Shown in pieces: positions 9,736-19,354 of a DNA stretch of 64,000 bases (position 1 is its first letter; each line of letters starts with the position of its first letter). The notes beneath the pieces were generated by a model. It had not been told where the DNA came from, did not search any database, and was given only the letters and a program-made list of their open reading frames with translations. The stretch comes from Dryocola sp. LX212 (GTDB taxonomy: Bacteria > Pseudomonadota > Gammaproteobacteria > Enterobacterales > Enterobacteriaceae), in the NCBI GenBank assembly GCA_041504365.1, contig CP167917.1:3658001-3722000 (forward strand), written 5' to 3'. Both the position numbers and the translations under genes were made by a program.

Positions 9736-10530
9736 CTAAATGGCGACAGGGGCTTTTATCGCCGGATGCGGATCGTAGCCTTCAATGTCGAAGTCTTCGA
9801 AGCGGTAGTCAAACAGGGATTCAGGCTTACGCTTGATAACCAGCTTCGGCAACGGACGCGGTTCGCGGGTCAGCTGCAGAGCAGTCTGCTCCAGGTGGTT
9901 GCTGTACAGGTGGGTATCGCCGCCCGTCCAGACAAAATCCCCCACTTCCAGGTCACACTGCTGCGCCATCATGTGCACCAGCAGCGCATAGCTGGCGATG
10001 TTAAACGGCAGGCCAAGGAAGATATCGCAGGAGCGCTGGTAGAGCTGGCAGGAGAGCTTGCCGTCCGCCACGTAGAACTGGAAGAAGGCATGGCAAGGCG
10101 CCAGCGCCATTTTATCCAGTTCGCCAACGTTCCAGGCTGAAACGATGATACGGCGTGAGTCCGGGTCGTTTTTCAGCTGGTTCAGCACGGTGGTGAGCTG
10201 ATCGACGTGACGGCCATCAGGCGTTGCCCATGAGCGCCACTGTTTACCATAAACCGGCCCGAGATCGCCGTTCTCATCTGCCCATTCGTCCCAGATAGAG
10301 ACGTTATTTTCATGCAGATAAGCAACGTTGGTGTCACCTTTTAAGAACCACAGCAGTTCATGGATGATGGAGCGCAAATGACAACGTTTAGTGGTGACCA
10401 GCGGAAAACCTTCCTGCAGGTTAAAACGCATCTGATGCCCGAAAATCGACAGCGTGCCGGTGCCGGTGCGGTCATTTTTAGGGGTGCCTTCTTCAAGCAC
10501 TTTTTTCATCAAATCAAGATACTGTTGCAT
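9736..10530 (-). CDS. thyA: Thymidylate synthase
   Basis: ThyA converts dUMP to dTMP with methylenetetrahydrofolate. The 264 residues equal the E. coli length; the catalytic cysteine is C146 in [11 protein letters not shown], and the dUMP-binding motif [13 protein letters not shown] follows. It lies 6 nt downstream of lgt, as in E. coli, where the two are cotranscribed. It ends 10 nt before a strong terminator. Full length and intact. Confidence 0.98.
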   Translation of the reverse strand: MQQYLDLMKKVLEEGTPKNDRTGTGTLSIFGHQMRFNLQEGFPLVTTKRCHLRSIIHELLWFLKGDTNVAYLHENNVSIWDEWADENGDLGPVYGKQWRSWATPDGRHVDQLTTVLNQLKNDPDSRRIIVSAWNVGELDKMALAPCHAFFQFYVADGKLSCQLYQRSCDIFLGLPFNIASYALLVHMMAQQCDLEVGDFVWTGGDTHLYSNHLEQTALQLTREPRPLPKLVIKRKPESLFDYRFEDFDIEGYDPHPAIKAPVAI

Positions 10531-10536
10531 GTTTCC

Positions 10537-11412
10537 TCACGAAAGCTGCTGCTGTGGGCGACGACGGTAGGCCCAGACCATCATGATAACACCGGCCACG
10601 ATCATCGGAATCGAGAGGATCTGCCCCATGCTGATGTACTGCACCCACTCCCCGGTAAACTGGGCATCCGGCTGGCGGAAGAACTCTACGATGATACGGA
10701 ACGCGCCGTAGCCGATGAGGAACAGGCCAGAAACCGCGCCCATTGGCCGTGGCTTACGGATGTACAGATTCAGGATGATAAACAGAACGATACCTTCCAG
10801 CGCCAGTTCATATAGCTGGGAAGGATGGCGCGGCAGGACACCGTAGGTATTGAACAGCGACTGCCATTCCGGGTGCGTTACCAGCAGGCCGATATCTTCG
10901 CCGCGGGAGCCTGGGAAAAGCATTGCCCAGCGGAAGTTCGGGTCGACCCGGCCCCACAGTTCGCCGTTGATAAAGTTACCAAGGCGCCCTGCACCCAGGC
11001 CAAATGGTATCAGCGGCGCAATAAAATCAGAGACCTGGAAGAAGCTGCGCTTCGTGCGGCGCGCAAACCAGATCATCACGCAGATCACCCCAACCAGACC
11101 GCCGTGGAACGACATACCGCCATCCCAGACTTTAAACAGGTAAAGCGGATCGGCCATAAAGAGTGGCAGGTTGTAGAAGAAGACATAGCCCAGACGACCA
11201 CCGAGGAACACGCCCAGGAAGCCCGCATAGAGCAGGTTTTCAACTTCGTTTTTGGTCCAGCCGCTGCCTGGTTTATTGGCGCGACGTCCGGCAAGCCACA
11301 TGGCAAACACGAACCCAACCAGGTACATCATCCCGTACCAGTGCAGGGAAACCGGCCCGACGGAGAAAATCACCGGGTCAAATTCAGGGAAATGCAGATA
11401 GCCACTATTCAT
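10537..11412 (-). CDS. lgt: Phosphatidylglycerol-prolipoprotein diacylglyceryl transferase
   Basis: Lgt is an inner-membrane enzyme that transfers diacylglycerol from phosphatidylglycerol to the lipobox cysteine of prolipoproteins. The 291-residue product has about seven hydrophobic segments, the HGG motif (SFHGGLVGV) and the Lgt signature [14 protein letters not shown]. It precedes thyA by 6 nt. The upstream interval 11413-11583 separates it from ptsP and presumably carries its promoter. Confidence 0.97.
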   Translation of the reverse strand: MNSGYLHFPEFDPVIFSVGPVSLHWYGMMYLVGFVFAMWLAGRRANKPGSGWTKNEVENLLYAGFLGVFLGGRLGYVFFYNLPLFMADPLYLFKVWDGGMSFHGGLVGVICVMIWFARRTKRSFFQVSDFIAPLIPFGLGAGRLGNFINGELWGRVDPNFRWAMLFPGSRGEDIGLLVTHPEWQSLFNTYGVLPRHPSQLYELALEGIVLFIILNLYIRKPRPMGAVSGLFLIGYGAFRIIVEFFRQPDAQFTGEWVQYISMGQILSIPMIVAGVIMMVWAYRRRPQQQLS

Positions 11413-11583
11413 CTGTCACCACAAACCTTTGTTACCCCACCGAAAAACACGGCAGGTTGCAAATACGCACCCGGGCGGGCGCGCTCCGAAAGCCGCGAAT
11501 CATAGCACAAAGGGAGGTCTGATTAAGTTCGCGAAGTTGTAAAAGATATGTAATGCCGCAGGGAATACGGTGCTGCAGGCGCT

Positions 11584-13830
11584 CTAGCGCCCGCCGCGAA
11601 TTAAACCGCCCATGCCGCGCCGCTCCATAAACGAGGCGACCTGGTGGCGAACTTCCGTTGCCAGCTGCGCTTCAAGGCTGCGCTCTGCCAGCATTTGCGC
11701 TTCTTCAAGAGTGATATGGCGAAGAAGGTATTTAACACGCGCAACCGAGCGTCCGTTCATGGAGAGATGCCGATACCCCATGCCCACCAGCAGCACCACG
11801 CACATAGGGTCACCGGCCATTTCACCGCACAGGCACAGATCGATGCCGTATCTTTTTGCTTCGCTGGCGATCATCCTTAGCGCTCTTAACATAGCTGGGT
11901 GCAGGCTGTCGTACAGGCTGGCGACACGGGTGTTGTTACGGTCGACGGCGAGGAGATACTGCGTCAGGTCATTGGTGCCGACGGAGATAAAATCGACCCG
12001 GCTGGCAAGCTGGCCGAGCATAAAGACCATGGACGGGACTTCGACCATGACGCCGATACGAGGTTTTGGCAGCGGATAGCCCAGCACCTCTTCCACCTCG
12101 CGCCCGGCACGGTCGATCAGGCGTCTTGCTTCATCGACCTCATCCAGGCTGGTGATCATCGGCAGCAGGATACTTAAGTTACCGGTCGCGGCGTTAGCGC
12201 GCAGCATGGCGCGAACCTGCACCAGGAAGATCTCCGGCTGGTCGAGCGTTATGCGAATACCACGCCAGCCCAGACACGGGTTCTCTTCGCTGATCGGCAT
12301 GTACGGCAGCTGTTTGTCCGCCCCCACGTCCAGCGTACGCAGCGTGACGGGCTTTTCGTTGAACATCTGCAGCATGCCCTGATACTGAGCAACCTGCTCC
12401 TCTTCTGACGGGAAGCCACTTTGCAGCATGAAAGGAATTTCAGTGCGATAAAGCCCAATACCGTCAATGCGGCTGCCGAGTTTTTCTTCGTGTTCCGGGC
12501 TCAGTCCGGCGTTGAGCATGACCTGCACCCGTTCGCCGCTTTTCAGCGCAGCAGGAAGATCCACATCGTCTTCTGCAATGCGGCTCAGCTCATTTTCTTC
12601 GCTGATAAGCCGCTGGTATTCCTGCAGCAGGATCGGCTCAGGATCGACCAGAATTTCGCCGCGATAGCCGTCCACCACCAACGTGCGGCGGTGCAGCACC
12701 GAGGGCTGAATATCCGCCCCCATGACAGTAGGAATACCCAGCGCACGGACCATAATGGCGGCGTGGGAGTTTGCGGCACCGTCTCGCACCACAACGCCGA
12801 CCAGACGGTTTTGCGGCAGTTCGGCAAGCGTGGCGGCGGAAAGTTCGTCGGCCACCAGGATAAAGCGTTCCGGCCAGGTATTTGGCCCCTGGATGGTGTC
12901 ATCAAGGTGGAACAGCAGCCGCTGGCCGAGCGTGCGTAAATCCCCTGCCCGCTCTTTAAGGTAGGTGTCGCTCAGGCTGGCAAACTGTTCAGCAAATTTC
13001 TCAACGACCTTTTTAACCGCCCATTCTGCCACGGAGCCTTTATCGACCTCGCCGTATAACTCACGGCGCAGCCGGGCATCGGTCAACAGGTGAGAGTAAA
13101 GGTCAAAGATGGCGGCGGTTTCTTTCTGCGCGCCTGCCGCAAAGCGTTTACTGTAGCGGCGGAATTCGTTCGAAGCCTCTTCAAGTGCGGCGGTCAGACG
13201 CTCGCGCTCAAGGGAGGTATCGAGGGTAGAGGCTTCGGATACTTGCTCCATCAGGGGCAGCGTAGAGTCCATCCAGCCTTCGGCTATTGCAACGCCGGGT
13301 GATGCGGGTAAGGCACGAATACGCGTCTGGCGGTATTGCCCGAAGAGAGCGGCAAGCTGTGACTGGGAGAGAATGGCTGCCATTTGTGTGGCTAGCGTAA
13401 CGAGGAAGGACTCCTCGCTTTCATCGTACTGACGGTGTTCACGCTGCTGAACAACAAGCACGCCGAGCAGCTGGCGGCGCTGAATGATCGGCACCCCAAG
13501 AAAAGCTCGAAAACGCTCTTCTTTCACCGCGGGCACGTATTTAAAGCTCGGGTGTTTTTGGGCATCCGCAAGGTTGATAGGTTCGGCAAGACGCCCAACA
13601 AGGCCAACGATGCCTTCATCAAATGCGAGGGTAATGGTGCGCCCACGAGGCTTTTTCAGCCCCTTCGTTGCCATCAGATAGAAGCAGCGACGGTCATGAT
13701 CTGCGAGATAAACCGAGCATACCTCGGTATCCATCGCAAGGCAGATATCTGTCACCAGGATATCCAGCGCCTCATTGAGGCGCGGGGCGCTGGCAACCTT
13801 TTCGACTATTTCTCGCAAACGGGTGAGCAT
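11584..13830 (-). CDS. ptsP: Phosphoenolpyruvate-protein phosphotransferase EI-Ntr
   Basis: EI-Ntr is the first phosphotransfer enzyme of the nitrogen-related PTS and passes phosphate from PEP to NPr. The 748-residue protein has an N-terminal GAF domain (about residues 1-150), the phospho-histidine domain with GAANSHAAIMVRAL (histidine near residue 356) and a C-terminal PEP-binding TIM barrel with DFISVGTNDLTQY and LCLCGEMAGDP. It follows rppH by 12 nt on the same strand. Length equals that of the E. coli protein. Confidence 0.97.
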   Translation of the reverse strand: MLTRLREIVEKVASAPRLNEALDILVTDICLAMDTEVCSVYLADHDRRCFYLMATKGLKKPRGRTITLAFDEGIVGLVGRLAEPINLADAQKHPSFKYVPAVKEERFRAFLGVPIIQRRQLLGVLVVQQREHRQYDESEESFLVTLATQMAAILSQSQLAALFGQYRQTRIRALPASPGVAIAEGWMDSTLPLMEQVSEASTLDTSLERERLTAALEEASNEFRRYSKRFAAGAQKETAAIFDLYSHLLTDARLRRELYGEVDKGSVAEWAVKKVVEKFAEQFASLSDTYLKERAGDLRTLGQRLLFHLDDTIQGPNTWPERFILVADELSAATLAELPQNRLVGVVVRDGAANSHAAIMVRALGIPTVMGADIQPSVLHRRTLVVDGYRGEILVDPEPILLQEYQRLISEENELSRIAEDDVDLPAALKSGERVQVMLNAGLSPEHEEKLGSRIDGIGLYRTEIPFMLQSGFPSEEEQVAQYQGMLQMFNEKPVTLRTLDVGADKQLPYMPISEENPCLGWRGIRITLDQPEIFLVQVRAMLRANAATGNLSILLPMITSLDEVDEARRLIDRAGREVEEVLGYPLPKPRIGVMVEVPSMVFMLGQLASRVDFISVGTNDLTQYLLAVDRNNTRVASLYDSLHPAMLRALRMIASEAKRYGIDLCLCGEMAGDPMCVVLLVGMGYRHLSMNGRSVARVKYLLRHITLEEAQMLAERSLEAQLATEVRHQVASFMERRGMGGLIRGGR

Positions 13831-13842
13831 TTTCTGCGTGAC

Positions 13843-14373
13843 TTAACCTCTTTTACGTCGCCATGCGGGCGCGTTATTGCGGGGTGGCGTAACTTCCTGC
13901 AGCGGCATAACAACACTGGCAAACTCTTTCATCACCCGCCGATAAACATCACGCTTAAAGGAGACAACCTGACGCACGGGATACCAGTAACTGACCCAAC
14001 GCCAGCCGTCAAACTCCGGGGTGCTGCTGGTTTGCATATTGATGTCGTTATCAGAGCTTATCAACTGCAAAAGGAACCATTTTTGTTTCTGGCCGATACA
14101 TACCGGCTTTGTGTCCCAACGCACCAAACGTTTCGGTAACTTGTAACGCAGCCAGTTGCGGGTCGAGGCGAGAATGCGCACATCTTTGCGCTGCAGCCCC
14201 ACTTCCTCAAAGAGCTCGCGGTACATTGCCTGCTCAGGAGATTCGCCAGGATTGATGCCACCCTGCGGAAACTGCCAGGAGTGCTGGCCGAAACGCCTGG
14301 CCCACATCACCTGCCCTTGCCGATTACAAATTACGATACCAACATTCGGGCGGTAGCCATCATCATCGATCAC
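13843..14373 (-). CDS. rppH: RNA pyrophosphohydrolase (Nudix)
   Basis: RppH removes pyrophosphate from 5'-triphosphorylated mRNA and so triggers RNase E-dependent decay. The 176-residue protein has the Nudix box at residues 38-60 (GGINPGES...RELFEEVGL). The start codon is GTG at 14373, followed by [11 protein letters not shown], the same start as in E. coli. Cotranscribed with ptsP. Upstream lies a 686-nt interval shared with mutH. Confidence 0.96.
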   Translation of the reverse strand: MIDDDGYRPNVGIVICNRQGQVMWARRFGQHSWQFPQGGINPGESPEQAMYRELFEEVGLQRKDVRILASTRNWLRYKLPKRLVRWDTKPVCIGQKQKWFLLQLISSDNDINMQTSSTPEFDGWRWVSYWYPVRQVVSFKRDVYRRVMKEFASVVMPLQEVTPPRNNAPAWRRKRG

Positions 14374-14738
14374 CGGACTACCTCAATTAAAACCTGGATT
14401 GCAGCGATTGTTTCATACAAGCCTCAGGCGGTAAACCACTCTTAACAGGCAACCTTGACGAATAACATTTGAATAACTCACAAATTTAACCCGAGTTATA
14501 AACAGATGAGGAAATTTCATCGCGCTTTTATTCACTTTTTCTGTGGATATCACTGTGAAAAACTGTCGGATACTCTCGGGACAACTTTAGATAACTCAAA
14601 ATAAGAGCATTCCACAAATATTAAATAACATTTGCATTTCATATGATTACCGATTGGAATGCTGTTCATAACTTTCATAATGTGATCGAAGTCTCATGAG
14701 AAGATCGCACATTGTCGAAAGATCGAGCAACGCCGTTT

Positions 14739-14747
14739 TTATCCACA
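14739..14747 (+). promoter_or_regulatory. DnaA box (TTATCCACA)
   Basis: An exact match to the strong DnaA consensus TTATCCACA, 313 nt upstream of mutH, in the AT-rich divergent region. Confidence 0.6.
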
Positions 14748-14857
14748 GATTGTGCAAACAACTTGGTCACATATCGCTGAAAAAATGTGTTTTACCCCTC
14801 CGTCAAGGCTGTAAATAGAACCAGTATTGACGGTTTTTACCAGTTATCCCATTTTTC

Positions 14858-14866
14858 TGTGGATAA
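14858..14866 (-). promoter_or_regulatory. DnaA box (inverted copy)
   Basis: TGTGGATAA is the exact reverse complement of TTATCCACA and lies 110 nt from the first copy in opposite orientation. An imperfect third copy, TGTGGATAT, is at 14542-14550. Confidence 0.6.
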
Positions 14867-15059
14867 CCCGGTGTAAGATCCTGTTCATTGTCAGTGACCA
14901 GAATTGGAAAAGATTTTTTCTTCGGATTTAATATGCGAGGAAACGCACAAAAAGTCATTACAAATCATGAAATTGATATTCCCCCTCTCGGCACGCTAAA
15001 CTATTTCCTCATTGTGGGTAAACCACGGCTATTTTTTAACCACATGGCAATCATCCGTT

Positions 15060-15746
15060 ATGCATTCGATCAGACCCCTCCTTCAGCCACCGCCTGACGA
15101 ACAGATTTTGCTTGCTCAGGCTCAGAATCTGGCGGGCTATTCCCTTGGGGAACTGGCCGCCATCGCGGGCCTTCCTGTGCCACCCGATCTAAAACGAGAT
15201 AAAGGCTGGATTGGAATTTTGCTGGAGCTGTGGCTGGGCGCCAGCGCAGGCAGCAAGCCGGAACAGGATTTTTCCGCCCTGGGAATAGAGCTGAAAACGA
15301 TCCCGATCGATCGTCTGGGTCGTCCGCTGGAAACAACCTTCGTCTGCGTTGCGCCGCTTACGGGGAACACGGGCGTAGTCTGGGAAACCAGCCACGTGCG
15401 CCACAAGCTCAGGCGCGTGCTGTGGGTCCCCGTTGAAGGCGAGCGGCAAATTCCCCTGGCGGATCGCCGGGTCGGCTCACCGCTGCTGTGGGAGCCGTCG
15501 CCTGAAGAGGAGCTGCAGCTGAGGCTCGACTGGGAAGAGCTGATGGATTTGATCGTGCTGGGTCAGGTTGAGCGAATCACCGCTCGCCACGGTGAAGTGT
15601 TGCAACTGCGCCCGAAAGCGGCTAACAGCAAAGCGCTCACCGAAGCTATTGGCGCTGACGGCAGCCGCATACTCACGCTGCCACGTGGGTTTTATCTAAA
15701 AAAGAACTTCACCGCAGCCCTGCTGGCGCGCCATTTCCACATCTGA
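15060..15746 (+). CDS. mutH: DNA mismatch repair endonuclease MutH
   Basis: MutH nicks the unmethylated strand at hemimethylated GATC sites after activation by MutS-MutL. I chose the ATG at 15060 (228 residues, [15 protein letters not shown]) because it places the catalytic triad at D70, E77 and K79 ([13 protein letters not shown]), the E. coli numbering. An upstream ATG at 15012 adds 16 residues without family support. It reads toward ygdQ, 73 nt away. Confidence 0.95.
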   Translation: MHSIRPLLQPPPDEQILLAQAQNLAGYSLGELAAIAGLPVPPDLKRDKGWIGILLELWLGASAGSKPEQDFSALGIELKTIPIDRLGRPLETTFVCVAPLTGNTGVVWETSHVRHKLRRVLWVPVEGERQIPLADRRVGSPLLWEPSPEEELQLRLDWEELMDLIVLGQVERITARHGEVLQLRPKAANSKALTEAIGADGSRILTLPRGFYLKKNFTAALLARHFHI

Positions 15747-15819
15747 GCGCAATTTTCTTGTACTCCCTTTCCGGCTGGCGTTTATAATTGCGTTTTCTTT
15801 TTTTGGCAGGACCTTTTAG

Positions 15820-16530
15820 ATGTTTGCATGGATATCCGACCCCAATGCGTGGATGGCGTTAGGTACGCTAACGATTCTGGAAATCGTTTTGGGCATCGAC
15901 AACATAATTTTCCTCTCTCTGGTTGTTGCAAAGCTCCCGAAAGCTCAGCAGCAGAAAGCCCGTCGCCTTGGCCTGGGCGCCGCCATGATTATGCGTCTGG
16001 CGCTGCTGGCTTCCATCGCGTGGGTGATTCGCTTAACCGCACCGCTGTTCACCGTGATGGGCAACGAGATTTCTGCCAGGGATCTGATTTTGCTGTTAGG
16101 AGGGCTGTTCCTAATCTGGAAGGCGAGCAAAGAGATCCACGAATCCATAGAAGGTGAAGAAGAAGGGATAAAAACTAACGTTCACTCCTTCTTCGGCGCC
16201 ATCGTGCAGATTATGCTGCTGGATATCATTTTCAGCCTCGACTCAGTGATTACCGCCGTCGGCCTTTCAGATCATCTGTTTATCATGATGGCGGCGGTGA
16301 TTATTGCCGTTGGGGTGATGATGTTCGCCGCCGGCGCGATCGGCGACTTTGTGGACAGACATCCGTCTGTGAAAATGCTGGCGCTGGCCTTCCTGCTGCT
16401 GGTGGGCTTCACGTTGATCCTCGAAAGCTTCGACGTTCACGTGCCGAAAGGCTATATCTATTTCGCTATGTTCTTCTCCATTGCGGTAGAAAGCCTGAAT
16501 CTTATCCGCAACAAAAAGAATCCTCTCTGA
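15820..16530 (+). CDS. ygdQ: TerC-family inner membrane protein YgdQ
   Basis: A 236-residue integral membrane protein of the TerC family, with about seven hydrophobic helices and the family motifs LEIVLGIDNIIFLS near residue 20 and DIIFSLDSVITAVG near residue 135, whose acidic residues lie inside membrane helices. Family members are linked to metal-ion export or metallation of exported proteins; the substrate is not inferable here. It is followed by a hairpin terminator at 16534-16574. Confidence 0.93.
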   Translation: MFAWISDPNAWMALGTLTILEIVLGIDNIIFLSLVVAKLPKAQQQKARRLGLGAAMIMRLALLASIAWVIRLTAPLFTVMGNEISARDLILLLGGLFLIWKASKEIHESIEGEEEGIKTNVHSFFGAIVQIMLLDIIFSLDSVITAVGLSDHLFIMMAAVIIAVGVMMFAAGAIGDFVDRHPSVKMLALAFLLLVGFTLILESFDVHVPKGYIYFAMFFSIAVESLNLIRNKKNPL

Positions 16531-16533
16531 CCC

Positions 16534-16574
16534 AATCAGGGGAGGGCTTACACGCTTTCCTCTGATTTATTTTA
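16534..16574 (+). terminator. Terminator of ygdQ
   Basis: AATCAGGGGA pairs with TCCTCTGATT (10 bp including one G-U) across a 14-nt loop, followed by the T-rich TATTTT; it starts 4 nt after the ygdQ stop. Confidence 0.7.
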
Positions 16575-16657
16575 AGAATTTCCTGCTTACCCTCTCGCCT
16601 TTTTCAGAGTATTACTAAACTATATATGTCATTCCATTCCTGACGAGGCAGATAACG

Positions 16658-16876
16658 ATGAAAAAATGGGCCGTTGTAATTTCCGCTGTGGGACTGGCCT
16701 TTGCCGTTTCCGGCTGCAGCAGCGACTATGTGATGGCGACCAAAGATGGCCGCATGATCCTGACCGACGGCAAACCGAAGGTTGATGACGAAACGGGTCT
16801 GGTGAGCTATCGCGACAACCAGGGCAACGAGATGCAAATCAACCGCGACGACGTGTCACAGATCATTGAACGCTAG
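16658..16876 (+). CDS. ygdR: DUF903-type small lipoprotein YgdR
   Basis: A 72-residue lipoprotein. The signal peptide ends in the lipobox AVSGC (cysteine at residue 19), followed by the short SH3-like domain [17 protein letters not shown] typical of YgdR/YgdI proteins. It would be diacylated by Lgt, encoded 5 kb away. Serine at +2 after the cysteine predicts outer-membrane sorting. A good Shine-Dalgarno (ACGAGG) precedes the ATG. Function unknown. Confidence 0.93.
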   Translation: MKKWAVVISAVGLAFAVSGCSSDYVMATKDGRMILTDGKPKVDDETGLVSYRDNQGNEMQINRDDVSQIIER

Positions 16877-17020
16877 CCCCTGAGGGTCAGCGCCCTGCTG
16901 GCCTGAATACTTTTCTTAACGTCCCCCTTTCGCTTTTGCTTCCCCTCTGCCATGTTAATAGTCCGTTTTTTATCGGGCTCCTGCCTGATGTGGTCTGTTA
17001 TAAGAATAAGGAAGCCGGCA

Positions 17021-18061
17021 ATGCACTATCATCGTATCCCCCATAGCTCGCTCGAAATCAGCACCCTCGGGCTGGGAACCATGACATTTGGTGAACAAAA
17101 CAGTGAAGCCGATGCCCACGCCCAGCTCGATTACGCCATTAGCCAGGGCGTTAACCTGATTGACGTCGCAGAGATGTATCCCGTCCCTCCACGCCCGGAA
17201 ACCCAGGGTTTGACAGAAACCTACGTGGGAAACTGGCTTAAGCAAAGCGGCAATCGGGACAAACTTATTGTCGCCTCCAAAGTTAGCGGCCCGACTCGTA
17301 ATAACGACGCCGGCATCCGCCCGAATCAAAATCTCGACCGCAAAAATATCCGCGACGCGCTGGATGCCAGCCTTAAGCGTCTGCAAACCGATTACCTCGA
17401 TCTGTATCAGGTGCACTGGCCGCAGCGCGCTACCAACTGCTTCGGCAAGCTGGGGTATACCTGGACCGATAACGCGGTGCCGGTGACGCTTCTGGAAACG
17501 CTGGAGGCGCTGTCAGAACATCAGCGCGCCGGGAAAATCCGCTATATCGGCGTGTCGAACGAAACGCCGTGGGGCGTGATGCGCTATCTTCAGCTGGCAG
17601 AAAAGCATGACCTGCCACGCATCGTGACAATCCAGAATCCATACAGCCTGGTTAACCGCAGCTTTGAAGTGGGACTGGCAGAGATAACCCAGCGCGAAGG
17701 CGTTGAGCTGCTCGCCTATTCCTGCCTGGCGTTCGGGACGTTAACGGGGAAATATCTGAACGGCGCTAAACCAGCCGGCGCGCGTAATACCCTGTTCAGT
17801 CGCTTTACGCGCTACAGCGGCGAGCAAACCAACCTGGCAGTGGCCGCCTATGTGGATATCGCGAAACGCCACAATCTTGATCCGGCCCAGATGGCGCTGG
17901 CGTTCGTTCGCCGCCAGCCGTTCGTTGCCAGCACTCTGCTGGGCGCAACCACCATGGAACAGCTGAAAACCAACCTGGAGAGCCTGCATCTGGATCTGAG
18001 CGAAGATGTGCTTGAGGAGATTGAAGCGGTGAACCGGGTTTATACCTACCCGGCGCCTTAA
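17021..18061 (+). CDS. tas: NADP-dependent aldo/keto reductase Tas
   Basis: Tas is an aldo-keto reductase; the E. coli protein was found as a multicopy suppressor of tyrosine auxotrophy and its physiological substrate is unclear. The ATG at 17021 (346 residues, MHYHRIPHSSLEISTLGLGT) is preceded by AAGGAAG and matches the family start; an upstream ATG at 16952 would add 23 residues without support. The catalytic set Asp-Tyr-Lys-His is visible in IDVAEMYP, IVASKVSGP and YQVHWPQ. Full length. Confidence 0.95.
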   Translation: MHYHRIPHSSLEISTLGLGTMTFGEQNSEADAHAQLDYAISQGVNLIDVAEMYPVPPRPETQGLTETYVGNWLKQSGNRDKLIVASKVSGPTRNNDAGIRPNQNLDRKNIRDALDASLKRLQTDYLDLYQVHWPQRATNCFGKLGYTWTDNAVPVTLLETLEALSEHQRAGKIRYIGVSNETPWGVMRYLQLAEKHDLPRIVTIQNPYSLVNRSFEVGLAEITQREGVELLAYSCLAFGTLTGKYLNGAKPAGARNTLFSRFTRYSGEQTNLAVAAYVDIAKRHNLDPAQMALAFVRRQPFVASTLLGATTMEQLKTNLESLHLDLSEDVLEEIEAVNRVYTYPAP

Positions 18062-18080
18062 AATTCAGATGAGGTAAAAA

Positions 18081-18134
18081 TGGCGAATGACGCTGCGCTG
18101 ATCCGCGCTACGCGGCCAGCGGCGTCATCCGCCA
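18081..18134. repeat. REP-like extragenic inverted repeat between tas and lplT
   Basis: TGGCGAATGACGC (18081-18093) pairs with GCGTCATCCGCCA (18122-18134) with one mismatch over 13 bp and a 28-nt loop. It occupies the 84-nt space between two convergent genes, the usual place for REP/BIME elements, and may protect or terminate both transcripts. Confidence 0.65.
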
Positions 18135-18145
18135 GTGAGTTAAGA

Positions 18146-19354
18146 CTAACGCGCTGCCGCCCTGCCCCGAATCTGCCAGATCCACAGTGCGCTAATCGCC
18201 AGCGCGAACACCACGCCAAAACCGATGCCGATGCCGATAATCGACGCGCCGGTTTTAACCGCCAGCGAATACAGTCCGAGCATCAGCAGCATTGCGGTGT
18301 TCTCGCCCAGGTTTTGTACCGCAATCGCGTTACCCGCTCCGACGCTGCGCTTGCCGCGATCCTGGAGCAGCGCGTTGAGCGGCACCACGAAGAAGCCGCC
18401 GAGAACGCCAATCAGCAGAAGTAACCCGTAAGCCGGCAGCAGCGCGTGCTGCATTGCAAAGAACAGAACGCCCACGCCGATAAGTATGCCTGCGGGCATG
18501 CAGCGCGCCACCGTTTCCAGCGTCACCAGCTTCGCAGCTGCGCCTGCGCCAACGACAATCCCTACGGCTACCATTGCGTTAAGATAGGTTGGCGTCGCAT
18601 TATCCACAATCCCCAAAGCAACCGGCACCCACAGCACCAGCAGAAAACGCAGGGTCACCCCAGCGCCCCAGAATAGGCTGGTGCCAACCAGCGAGAAGCG
18701 CGTTTCGCCGTTATTCCACAGCGTGCGGCAGGCCGAGAAGAAGCTGCGGGTCATTGGCGTAATGCGCCAGGACTGGCCGGGGCGTGCCGGAGCAAGCTTA
18801 GGAATGTAGAAGTTAGCGACAACGGCCCCCGCATAAACCAGTACGCAGACAGCAAGCGCGGCTATGACGCGCCAGTCAGCAAGCACGCCCCCCGCCATCG
18901 ACCCCAGCAAAATCGCCGCAATGGTCGAAGACTCCATGATGCCGTTGGCCTTCACCAGACGATCGCCGGTTGTCAGCTCGCCCAGAATGCCGTATTTAGC
19001 TGGCGAGTAGGCCGCTGCGCCCACGCCTACCAGCGTGTAGCCCACAAAAGGATTCAGGCCGAAGCAGATGACCGCCGCCCCCACCAGCTTCAGGCTGTTG
19101 GCGAACATCATCACGCGTCCCTTCGCGAAGCTGTCCGCAATTTGGCCCACGAACGGGGCAAAGAGGATATATGCGCCAACGAACACCATCTGCAGCACCG
19201 GCTGGCTCCAGTCGGGATAAAACTGCTGTTTAAGTACGGCAAGGGTGGCGAACAGCAAAGCGTTATCGCCGAAGGCGGACAAAAACTGCGCCGCCGTCAC
19301 CGCCTTCATCCCCTTTGACCACAGGGAGGTATCGTTTAGCGCGTTATCATGCAT
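18146..19354 (-). CDS. lplT: Lysophospholipid transporter LplT
   Basis: LplT is an MFS flippase that brings lysophosphatidylethanolamine across the inner membrane for reacylation by Aas. The 402-residue protein has about twelve hydrophobic helices and family segments such as [18 protein letters not shown] and [18 protein letters not shown]. Its start overlaps the end of aas by 8 nt, so transporter and acyltransferase are translationally coupled, as in E. coli. Confidence 0.96.
   Translation of the reverse strand: MHDNALNDTSLWSKGMKAVTAAQFLSAFGDNALLFATLAVLKQQFYPDWSQPVLQMVFVGAYILFAPFVGQIADSFAKGRVMMFANSLKLVGAAVICFGLNPFVGYTLVGVGAAAYSPAKYGILGELTTGDRLVKANGIMESSTIAAILLGSMAGGVLADWRVIAALAVCVLVYAGAVVANFYIPKLAPARPGQSWRITPMTRSFFSACRTLWNNGETRFSLVGTSLFWGAGVTLRFLLVLWVPVALGIVDNATPTYLNAMVAVGIVVGAGAAAKLVTLETVARCMPAGILIGVGVLFFAMQHALLPAYGLLLLIGVLGGFFVVPLNALLQDRGKRSVGAGNAIAVQNLGENTAMLLMLGLYSLAVKTGASIIGIGIGFGVVFALAISALWIWQIRGRAAAR

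Larger units (their letters stand above)
14374..15059. other. rppH-mutH divergent intergenic region with DnaA-box-like sites
   Basis: No credible gene is seen here. The interval is AT-rich, contains several GATC sites and carries two perfect TTATCCACA sites plus a one-mismatch copy (14542-14550). It must hold the promoters of rppH (leftward) and mutH (rightward). A short open frame in 14888-15097 has no ribosome site or family resemblance and overlaps mutH. Confidence 0.7.

Noticed and set aside
14888-15097. 69-codon frame upstream of and overlapping mutH
   Set aside because: No ribosome site, no recognisable product, and it overlaps the supported mutH start.
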